DNA of 49,402 bases. Origin: JASEHD01 sp964471945 (lineage in GTDB: Bacteria > Bacteroidota > Ignavibacteria > UBA10030 > SZUA-254). Positions 44,025 through 49,402 of the stretch are shown piece after piece; positions within the stretch are counted from its first letter, which is position 1, and each line of letters begins with the position of its first letter. The translations under genes and the position numbers were made by a program. The stretch is taken from positions 1 through 49,402 of the forward strand of contig CAYYIJ010000004.1 in assembly GCA_964471945.1 (NCBI GenBank). The letters are read 5' to 3'. Under the pieces are notes generated by a model that was given only the letters and a program-made list of their open reading frames with translations, made no database searches and had not been told where the DNA came from.

Positions 44025-45536
44025 ATGAATAATGAAAAATTAATAATTAAAAATGAAATAGAGAATGTCATGCTGAACGCAGTGAAGTATCTGACAATAG
44101 TTGTAGCAGGATGTTTATTTTTAGCGAATATCTCTTTCGCACAAGTTCCTGACCGTTCAAAGCCGCCGGAACTTGGACCACCGCCATCTATGCAATTACC
44201 GGCAATCCAACATCTCAAACTTTCGAATGGGATTCCCATTGTGCTTATGGAAAAACATCAGGTGCCATTAGTGGAAGTAGAGCTTCTAATTCGTGCTGGT
44301 GTGGTGAACGATCCCAAAGATAAATCCGGTCTCGCAAGCATGACTGCGGCGATGATGGAAGAGGGAGCTGGAAGGCGAAATGCACTCGAGTTGGCAGACG
44401 CAATCGACTTTTTAGGGGCGAACATTTCTGCGTTTGCAAGCTGGCATACCTCAGGTGTATCAATGTTCACACCATTGTCTAAACTCGATGATGCTCTCTC
44501 ACTTTTCGGAGATATGTGTTTGCGACCGACATTCCCAAAGGAAGAATTAGAGCGCAACCGAAAAGAGCGACTTACCACATTGATGCAGTGGCATGATGAA
44601 CCGCGGGCAATCGCATCCGTTCAGTTAAGCAACACACTTTTTGGCAGCGATCATCCTTACGGTAAATCGACAATAGGAAACGAAAAGAGTATACGCGCAC
44701 TCAAGGTTGAAGATTTGAAAAAATTCCATCAAACATATTTCAGCCCAGGCAACGCAAGCTTAATCGTGGTCGGGGATATTACGCCCGAAGTGATTCTTCC
44801 GAAACTTGAAGCGATATTCGGAAAGTGGGAGGGTGGCAAAGTAGACCAAATGACATTCCCAAATGCCGAACAAGTAACCGAAAGGAAAGTATATTTAATT
44901 GATAAACCTGGCGCGCCGCAATCCGAGATTCGTATCGGTCGCATTGGTGTAGATCGGATGACGGATGATTACTATGCACTCCGAGTGTTGAACACAATTC
45001 TCGGTGGCTCATTTTCATCGCGTCTTAATCAGAATTTACGTGAGCAACGTGGTTATACTTATGGTGCAAGCTCAAATTTCGATTTTCGCTTGATGCCAGG
45101 TCCATTCCTTGCGGGATCAGCAGTTCAAACTACAGTAACTGATAGTGCTTTATTTCAATTTTTCAGCGAGTTGAATCGGATTCTTGAGCCGGTGTCTGAT
45201 GATGAATTAAATCGGGCGAAGAATTATCTAACGCTTCGTTATCCCGAAAGTTTCCAAACGATTCAACAAATTGCCGGACAGCTTTCCAATATAGTTATAT
45301 ACAATTTGCCCGACGATTATTTCAATAACTTCACAAAGAATATTCTTGCAGTTACAAAAGAAGATGTTCAGCGTGTGGCAAAAAAATACATAGATCCGAA
45401 GAAGGTTGCAGTTATTGTTGTTGGCGATAGGAAAACAATCGAGAAAACGATCGGCAACCTTAAGCTCGGTAAGCTTAAGAACCTCACGATTAAGGACGTG
45501 TTGGGGAAAGTGCCGAAGTTAGATAAAAGAGACTGA
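44025..45536 (+). CDS. Secreted M16-family protein without the zinc site (inactive partner)
   Basis: The 503-residue protein keeps the M16 fold but where the zinc site should be it reads SGLASMTAAMMEEGAGRR, lacking HxxEH, so it cannot be catalytic. The R/Y motif of the C-terminal half is present (REQRGYTYGASSNF), as in non-catalytic subunits that shape the active site of a partner. The ATG at 44025 has GGAAAG 9 bases upstream; a second ATG at 44070 gives a shorter signal peptide (MLNAVKYLTIVVAGCLFLANISFAQ). The bases coding for the N-terminus resemble an intergenic repeat. It starts 2 bases after the stop of the active partner. Confidence 0.85.
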   Translation: MNNEKLIIKNEIENVMLNAVKYLTIVVAGCLFLANISFAQVPDRSKPPELGPPPSMQLPAIQHLKLSNGIPIVLMEKHQVPLVEVELLIRAGVVNDPKDKSGLASMTAAMMEEGAGRRNALELADAIDFLGANISAFASWHTSGVSMFTPLSKLDDALSLFGDMCLRPTFPKEELERNRKERLTTLMQWHDEPRAIASVQLSNTLFGSDHPYGKSTIGNEKSIRALKVEDLKKFHQTYFSPGNASLIVVGDITPEVILPKLEAIFGKWEGGKVDQMTFPNAEQVTERKVYLIDKPGAPQSEIRIGRIGVDRMTDDYYALRVLNTILGGSFSSRLNQNLREQRGYTYGASSNFDFRLMPGPFLAGSAVQTTVTDSALFQFFSELNRILEPVSDDELNRAKNYLTLRYPESFQTIQQIAGQLSNIVIYNLPDDYFNNFTKNILAVTKEDVQRVAKKYIDPKKVAVIVVGDRKTIEKTIGNLKLGKLKNLTIKDVLGKVPKLDKRD

Positions 45537-45641
45537 TTTTCACACCTCATTATACAGTAGGACGATCCCAGAATTACTGCGTCATGCTGAAAAGAAAGTG
45601 CTATATTACACCTCCAGAGAGTTATGATAAGGATGGAAAAT

Positions 45642-45772
45642 GAATAACGGTTCGGCAAACAACGCAATATTTTTGGGAACCTATAATTCTCATTTTCGTG
45701 AACAAAAATATTGAGCGAGGCTTTTCATAATTTAGATTTCTTCCAGCGACGTTGTTTGCCGTGTTATGTGCC
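45642..45772 (-). other. attC-like recombination site a (left end of the array)
   Basis: Read on the minus strand: ACATAAC, 2-base spacer, inner stem GGCAAACAACG (plus 45750-45760), a variable part with an inner CAATATTTTTG/CAAAAATATTG hairpin, inner stem CGTTGTTTGCC (plus 45654-45664), 5-base spacer, GTTAT (45648-45644). The stop codon of the zincin-like gene is 11 bases from the site. The box at the chromosomal side, GTTATTC, is the least conserved. Confidence 0.75.
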
Positions 45773-45782
45773 GTTTGCACGA

Positions 45783-46349
45783 TTAGGCTCGTTTCGCTGA
45801 TCGTATCCACGGTCGTAACAAAAGATGTTTTGTCTGCACATTGTATGTCGGAAATAGCTTTTGAGCGAGTAACTCTCGATTCAGGAGCAAAAGCGCGAAG
45901 AAGATAACCTGGACAACGTACGAGCTAATACCCAGACCCACAGCGATACCATCAGCGTCTCCACCGTAGATGAACGGTCCGATAGAGCAATTGAAAGGAT
46001 CAACAAGTAACGATAAGACTGTCAAGTAGAAGACTCCCGTCTTCCAAAAATTGCTGCTGTAACGGGCGAGCCTACCGCCAAGCAACAGCAGCAAGTAGCC
46101 TATGGACACTGTAATTATATTGCTTGCTCCGGAGACAAAAGCCCATTGGATACCACTTCTTTCGCTGACTTGTGTCTTGAAGGTGACTTCAAATCCCAGT
46201 GGTCGAATATGGATTGCCTCGTATTCATCGTACATTGCGGCAACAAGAGCGTGTGTCCCCTCGTGTACGGCAGCGAGAAAAATGAGAGCTAATAAGAAAG
46301 CTAGCCATTGTGTCACAACTTCCTTATTTCGTTCATTGATTTGAATCAT
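45783..46349 (-). CDS. Cassette gene: membrane zincin-like protein (HEGTH motif)
   Basis: The 188-residue protein is predicted in the membrane with about four spans. FLAAVHEGTHALVAAMYDEY has a HExxH zinc motif inside or at the edge of a span, as in M50-type or DUF3267-like putative zincin peptidases, and DPFNCSIGPFIYGGDADGIA may supply further ligands. The start MIQINERNKEVV at 46349 is chosen because the longer frame to 46442 runs into attC site b; the cassette junction is at 46398. Its substrate is unknown. A membrane fatty-acid or CAAX-like protease role cannot be excluded. Confidence 0.55.
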   Translation of the reverse strand: MIQINERNKEVVTQWLAFLLALIFLAAVHEGTHALVAAMYDEYEAIHIRPLGFEVTFKTQVSERSGIQWAFVSGASNIITVSIGYLLLLLGGRLARYSSNFWKTGVFYLTVLSLLVDPFNCSIGPFIYGGDADGIAVGLGISSYVVQVIFFALLLLNRELLAQKLFPTYNVQTKHLLLRPWIRSAKRA

Positions 46350-46388
46350 CTTACTTTGATGGGCTATTCCTTTTTGATCCGTGCAAAT

Positions 46389-46498
46389 GGCACATAACGT
46401 CCGCAACAAAAATGCCGTTACGAAGCGAACTCTTATTGACAAATTTTATGTGAGCTGAGCAATGGTTCATTTTACATTTTTGTTGCTGTTATACGCCG
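46389..46498 (-). other. attC-like recombination site b
   Basis: On the minus strand: GTATAAC (plus 46488-46494), 1-base spacer, stem GCAACAAAAATG (plus 46475-46486), variable part, stem CATTTTTGTTGC (plus 46403-46414), 4-base spacer, GTTATGT (plus 46392-46398). The inner stem is a perfect 12 bp. Confidence 0.8.
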
Positions 46499-46559
46499 CG
46501 TAGCAAAGATGAACTCAGTTTGCATATCGGTTTCAATCCAAAAGAATAAAAAGAAAACC

Positions 46560-47399
46560 TTATAGAGAATGATGCTGAATAAAATTTTTGTTGTTCAAAG
46601 ACACCGCAATAGTTCTGTCATCCTTTGAAATATTTAAAGGTACAAACCAAACACCGCGGGTTCCTATGTCTTGATAAGTTGCAAGAAAATGATAAGCCCC
46701 ACTCGTGGGTATTGAGCAACTAAACTTACCATCAATGCCAACGGATGTCTTTATTCCATCTTTCATAAAACTAACATACCTGCGAAGATGTTCGCTTTTC
46801 TTTTGCAGTGAATTGCGCAAAGCAGAACAACTAAGCGTTGCGTCATCTGACGTAAGCACATACAGTGTTTTAAGCCGTCGTAGCATAAATGCAAATGTCT
46901 CATCCGTGGGTGTATAATAACCAGATTCGTCCGACCATTGAGCCGCGACGCTGCGAAGATCTGTTATTGCGTTAAGGCGTATATCAAAAATGCTCGTCAT
47001 ATCACCTGTTAAATATTGCTTGAAAATCTTATCTCGATATTTGTAATCGTCCGCATCGGTGCCATCATAGAGGTAACCGTATTTTCTGCTTAACGCGAGT
47101 GATCCATTAACACCGTTCTTAAATCTTGTGTTCAGAGAGTCGTAACTTTTCTTGAGCTCGTCTTTTGACAGCTGCACAAATTGGACTTCAGCATCCCAGA
47201 GTGCTTCTGTTAATATCTCTGCATCGAAATTCTTGCAACTGGAATCAGATACCACATAAACATCAAGACCCGCAACAGGGGAGACATTTCCGGCTACACG
47301 AACTAAGAACGCCTCGCCGTTGATCTGATGTGGGGGTTTAGCACAACCGAATATGAGTATCGCAATGAAAAAGAAGCTGAGTAATTGTCGGTATTTCAT
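46560..47399 (-). CDS. Cassette gene: lipoprotein of unknown function
   Basis: The 279-residue protein starts MKYRQLLSFFFIAILIFGCAKP, a lipoprotein signal with lipobox (Cys 19). Next comes a beta-rich segment (EAFLVRVAGNVSPVAGLDVYVV), a helical middle part (about residues 55-200) and a C-terminal part (TSVGIDGKFSCSIPTSGAYHFLATYQDIG) that resembles a carboxypeptidase-like regulatory fold. I do not recognise the family. The start at 47399 has AGAAAGG upstream; the longer frame is not needed. It shares one cassette with the HNH gene, 43 bases upstream, since no attC lies between them. Confidence 0.6.
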   Translation of the reverse strand: MKYRQLLSFFFIAILIFGCAKPPHQINGEAFLVRVAGNVSPVAGLDVYVVSDSSCKNFDAEILTEALWDAEVQFVQLSKDELKKSYDSLNTRFKNGVNGSLALSRKYGYLYDGTDADDYKYRDKIFKQYLTGDMTSIFDIRLNAITDLRSVAAQWSDESGYYTPTDETFAFMLRRLKTLYVLTSDDATLSCSALRNSLQKKSEHLRRYVSFMKDGIKTSVGIDGKFSCSIPTSGAYHFLATYQDIGTRGVWFVPLNISKDDRTIAVSLNNKNFIQHHSL

Positions 47400-47442
47400 T
47401 GTTATATCCTTTCTCTGTAAGGTGACCAATATGTTTTCTTCT

Positions 47443-48165
47443 TTAGTGTTTAGGATTTGTTTGTTCAGAAACATACTCTTCAAATGTGGAATAGTTTTTT
47501 TGATTTCTACTTTTCCGTATCCGACCAAGCATTGTTGCCTCTATTCTCATTTGAATATATTGTGATAGTTCTTCGAATCTTTCAACAGGCACGTGGTAAA
47601 TTGTTCTCGATTTTCCAATCTTAAATTCGCTTTTTAATTTTGATGGGAATATAGCATAGTTCAATTTACCCTTCCCCAACTGATATTCTTGAAATTCGTG
47701 ATACCGTGTAATCAAGTAACCGATATAGTTTGCTTTGTGAATGTTATAACCAATACATCCTTCAGGGTATTTCTGTTTCTGCGATTTACGAACGTTCTTG
47801 ATGGTTACCTTATTATTATTGCCGATGACTGACTGGTTAACAGGTGCATTGAATGTGTTTATCTGAGATACGGGCTTGGATGTTTTTTTAATATTTTCAT
47901 CCATCAATGAAATTTTTTTACTGATGATTTTATCAAGCGTGATGTCTTCTTTTGTAATTTTTGAATGGCAAGTTGGACAAACTAGCAGCAAGTTATCCAA
48001 TCTATTATTGGATGGATTTCCATCAATATGATGAATTTCAAAATGTCCAACATCGTCATTATCACAGAACGGACAAGCAGAGCCAATTTCTTTTTGTAAT
48101 TCAGAACGAACTTTATTTTCCTTGGGAATTCTTGTTCTCTTTTTCTTTTGTCTTTCTTCGTCCAT
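47443..48165 (-). CDS. Cassette gene: HNH endonuclease-domain protein
   Basis: This 240-residue protein has a highly basic N-terminus (about 1-20) and an HNH nuclease domain: CPFC (C31, C34), HFEIHHIDGN (H45, H46), NNRLDNLLLVCPTCH (N58, C63, C66, H67). A linker follows with INTFNAPVNQSVIGNNNKV, a beta motif often found as a connector in bacterial defence and signalling proteins, and then a C-terminal domain (YHEFQEYQLGKGKLNYAIF; HVPVERFEELSQYIQ) that I do not recognise. The start has GGAGTAAAGA directly upstream. HNH proteins are frequent cassette cargo and may serve in phage defence; that is inference. Confidence 0.7.
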   Translation of the reverse strand: MDEERQKKKRTRIPKENKVRSELQKEIGSACPFCDNDDVGHFEIHHIDGNPSNNRLDNLLLVCPTCHSKITKEDITLDKIISKKISLMDENIKKTSKPVSQINTFNAPVNQSVIGNNNKVTIKNVRKSQKQKYPEGCIGYNIHKANYIGYLITRYHEFQEYQLGKGKLNYAIFPSKLKSEFKIGKSRTIYHVPVERFEELSQYIQMRIEATMLGRIRKSRNQKNYSTFEEYVSEQTNPKH

Positions 48166-48207
48166 TCTTTACTCCTGTTTGTGAGTATAACCTATTTCTC
48201 GGCTGCG

Positions 48208-48353
48208 TGGCGTATAACGTTCTGCGTGTTTACGCCGTGCGGTTGCGAGCTACAAACAGACACATTGATTTGCGAAGCAACCGCATGGTGCGAACACTTT
48301 AATTTCATATTTTCAAATTGAGTGAGCATCGTAAACACGCTTGTTATACGGCG
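48208..48353 (-). other. attC-like recombination site c
   Basis: On the minus strand: GTATAAC (plus 48343-48349), 2-base spacer, stem GCGTGTTTACG (plus 48330-48340), variable part with an inner TGCGGTTGC/GCAACCGCA hairpin, stem CGTAAACACGC (plus 48224-48234), 5-base spacer, GTTATAC (plus 48212-48218). The outer boxes and the stem are perfect complements, making this the clearest site. Confidence 0.85.
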
Positions 48354-48368
48354 TTTTGCCGCTCAAGA

Positions 48369-48827
48369 TTAACATGAGAAACAAAAGATGCGCCACCGCC
48401 CATCTATGAGCATTATGTGCTCGATCCTTATACGCATCGGACTTTTTCCATCAACAAGCACGATGAGATAGCTATCCTCGTAATGGGCTGTACCTTTACC
48501 AAATATTCGTTCCTTACGTAACTCCAAAGTATCGTATTCAATTGTTGGATTTCCCTGCAATGTTATGCATTCCTGTTTGAATCCTTCGAGATACCCCTCA
48601 TCACTGAGATATGAAGAGTATCCCCTTAATTCAGGGACTTTCTCGGCGAGAATCTCCACATCTTCCTTAGTCTGCTTGTATTGTAGTGCGGTTTTAGTAT
48701 CACATGATTTCAGCATTTTGAATAGCTCTTGTCCGAACTCATCAGGTGTCTTACTGCTGCTACTCCCATTGCAGCTTTGAAGAGAAAGCAGGACGAATAT
48801 TACAAGAAAGAACTTGGCTTGATGCAT
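48369..48827 (-). CDS. Cassette gene: small lipoprotein of unknown function
   Basis: The 152-residue protein begins MHQAKFFLVIFVLLSLQSCNGS, a lipoprotein signal with lipobox LQSC (Cys 19). The rest is a helix-then-sheet protein (FGQELFKMLKSCDTKTALQY; MRIRIEHIMLIDGRWRIFCF) like the DUF4878/NTF2-type lipoproteins, ending in a CFSC tail. The ribosome site GGAG is 9 bases before the ATG. It is the only gene of the cassette between sites d and c. Confidence 0.6.
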   Translation of the reverse strand: MHQAKFFLVIFVLLSLQSCNGSSSSKTPDEFGQELFKMLKSCDTKTALQYKQTKEDVEILAEKVPELRGYSSYLSDEGYLEGFKQECITLQGNPTIEYDTLELRKERIFGKGTAHYEDSYLIVLVDGKSPMRIRIEHIMLIDGRWRIFCFSC

Positions 48828-48870
48828 AGTGTTTCTCCTTTTTTGTGGTTCATTGATGTTGAGGCAAAAT

Positions 48871-48922
48871 GACGTATAACATCTGTAAAAACGAACATTA
48901 TTGCGTTTTTACTGCTTTTAGT
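48871..48922 (-). other. attC-like site d, degenerate on its far side
   Basis: Plus strand GTATAAC (48874-48880), a 4-base spacer, and stem GTAAAAACG (48885-48893), then a 10-base loop and CGTTTTTAC (48904-48912). The expected GTTAT box beyond is GCTTTTA instead. At 47 bases it is shorter than usual attC sites, so it is either a decayed site or the boundary of the array. Confidence 0.5.
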
Positions 48923-48956
48923 TTTGTTTTTTAAGTAATTTAACATCTTTTATATT

Positions 48957-49019
48957 CTTTGTATATAGTCTAACGGACTCTTAATCTTAGCAATATCCGT
49001 TTTGTTTAAGTGTGTATTT
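48957..49019. repeat. 63-bp direct repeat, first copy
   Basis: This stretch matches 49340-49402 with one mismatch; the last 55 bases (48965-49019) are identical to 49348-49402. It contains GTCTAACGGACTC and CAATATCCGTTTTG. Confidence 0.9.
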
Positions 49020-49201
49020 CTCTGTCGTTTTCGGACTCATAAGTCTGATTAAATCATGAATATATTTATGTTTTCATTAAACAGCTTTTATTCCTCGATA
49101 TGTTGGAATATTATAACAAAATTCAATCTATTTGTCAAGTATTTTTCTATTAAATTCAGAAGGAGCCAGAAGTCAGACTTCTGGCTCAGTGATAACTGGA
49201 T

Positions 49202-49338
49202 GAGACTTCTGAAAAATCACCCAAAGGGTCACCCTGAATTCATTTCAGGGTCTAAAATCGCTTAGATTCCGAAACACCTGCCCGCACAGGCGGGAGTTCG
49301 GAATGACGGGTATGGTTTTATAATATTTCAGAAGTCTC
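49202..49338. repeat. Terminal-inverted-repeat intergenic element, copy C (137 bp)
   Basis: It begins GAGACTTCTGAAAAAT and ends ATATTTCAGAAGTCTC. The interior shares GTCACCCTGAA...AGGGTCT and AGATTCCGAA with copy A, and has a CCTGCCCGCACAGGCGGGA hairpin. It lies between the two 63-bp direct repeats. Confidence 0.8.
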
Positions 49339-49339
49339 T

Positions 49340-49402
49340 CTTTGTAAATAGTCTAACGGACTCTTAATCTTAGCAATATCCGTTTTGTTTAAGTGTGTAT
49401 TT
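49340..49402. repeat. 63-bp direct repeat, second copy, ending exactly at the window end
   Basis: This copy ends at the last base of the window, spaced 383 bases from the first. An assembly break in a tandem repeat would give this picture. Confidence 0.9.

Larger units (their letters stand above)
45642..48922 (-). mobile_element. Integron-type gene-cassette array without integrase (CALIN-like)
   Basis: Three full attC-like sites (45642-45772, 46389-46498, 48208-48353) and one half-degenerate site (48871-48922) separate three cassettes that all read on the minus strand. Junctions at the G of GTTAT are at 48880, 48218, 46398 and 45648, giving cassettes of 662, 1820 and 750 bp. Each gene begins shortly after a GTTAT box and ends shortly before the next palindrome, as in integrons. 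The genes are a lipoprotein, an HNH protein plus a second lipoprotein, and a membrane zincin-like protein. No tyrosine recombinase of the IntI kind is in the window. By orientation the integrase end would be to the right, past 49402. Confidence 0.8.
48923..49402. other. Right-end region without genes
   Basis: This 480-base stretch to the end of the window contains no convincing gene. It holds two copies of a 63-base direct repeat (48957-49019 and 49340-49402) around a full copy of the terminal-inverted-repeat element (49202-49338). Confidence 0.7.

Noticed and set aside
45642..48922. CRISPR array as an explanation of the palindromes
   Set aside because: The inner stems differ from site to site and spacing is 0.7-1.8 kb with genes between; only the outer boxes are shared, which fits attC and not CRISPR repeats.
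45642..48922. Plain terminators as an explanation of the palindromes
   Set aside because: The stems enclose 50-110 base variable parts, have no T tract, and share ATAAC/GTTAT boxes with a constant 3-base spacer asymmetry.
1..49402. tRNA, rRNA, riboswitch or prophage genes
   Set aside because: I saw no cloverleaf with CCA-type acceptor, no rRNA motif, no known riboswitch core and no phage structural or integrase gene by reading; a covariance search could still find a small RNA.

Overview
This 49.4 kb window comes from an AT-rich bacterium of the Fibrobacteres-Chlorobi-Bacteroidetes lineage, most likely an Ignavibacteria-like anaerobe. The pointers are a C-terminal sorting domain with the NYPNPFN signature on a secreted peptidase, few strong Shine-Dalgarno sites, and an anaerobic gene set: NfnAB, pyruvate:ferredoxin oxidoreductase, Ptb-Buk, multihaem cytochromes and a split complex I. 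The lineage is inference from protein style; no rRNA or tRNA gene is visible. Both ends look like contig ends: the first gene is cut, and the last 63 bases repeat a stretch 383 bases upstream.

Layout. 1-2805 (+): the 3' end of leuC, then leuD and an M1 aminopeptidase, each broken by a one-base frameshift. 2960-7847 (+): hemerythrin-like protein, electron-bifurcating transhydrogenase NfnAB, butyrate kinase and phosphate butyryltransferase. 7880-9967 (-): a type II restriction-modification pair. 10656-15281 (-): an Rrf2 regulator, a NapH-like membrane ferredoxin, a dicluster ferredoxin, a methyltransferase and an octahaem HAO-family cytochrome, with two matching palindromes in front of the first two genes. 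15339-19933 (-): dihydroorotate dehydrogenase-like protein and PFOR. 20415-27605 (-): a six-gene operon joining a periplasmic FeS / NrfD-type / 13-haem cytochrome complex to its own two-component system, in which a haem-c sensor kinase carries a zinc ribbon inside its ATPase domain and two response regulators carry GcvH-like domains without the lipoyl lysine. 28022-33961 (-): an oxygen and redox stress operon (ECF sigma factor, zinc anti-sigma, OsmC, PLP gamma-lyase, cytochrome bd oxidase, a decayed universal stress protein, a rubrerythrin-like lipoprotein). 34171-45536 (+): glutamate dehydrogenase, PAP2 phosphatase, an M16 peptidase, alanine aminotransferase, nuoG-nuoH-nuoI, and an active/inactive M16 pair. 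45642-48922 (-): a gene-cassette array.

The most notable element is that array. Three long palindromic sites share attC architecture: outer boxes (A/G)(C/T)ATAAC and GTTAT, a conserved inner stem, and a spacer always 3 bases longer on the GTT side. They separate cassettes that all read leftward: a membrane zincin-like protein, a lipoprotein plus HNH protein, and a small lipoprotein. A fourth, half-degenerate site bounds the array on the right. No integron integrase is in the window, so it is either a CALIN (cluster of attC sites lacking an integrase) or the distal part of an integron whose integrase lies beyond the right edge.

Functionally, most of the window describes amino-acid and pyruvate fermentation (GDH, alanine aminotransferase, PFOR, Nfn, Ptb-Buk) coupled to quinone-linked electron transfer (complex I parts, NrfD complex, multihaem cytochromes) with inducible defence against oxygen and perhaps nitrogen oxides. 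A family of 137-158 bp intergenic elements with terminal inverted repeats (GAGACTTCTGAAAAAT) is scattered through the gaps.
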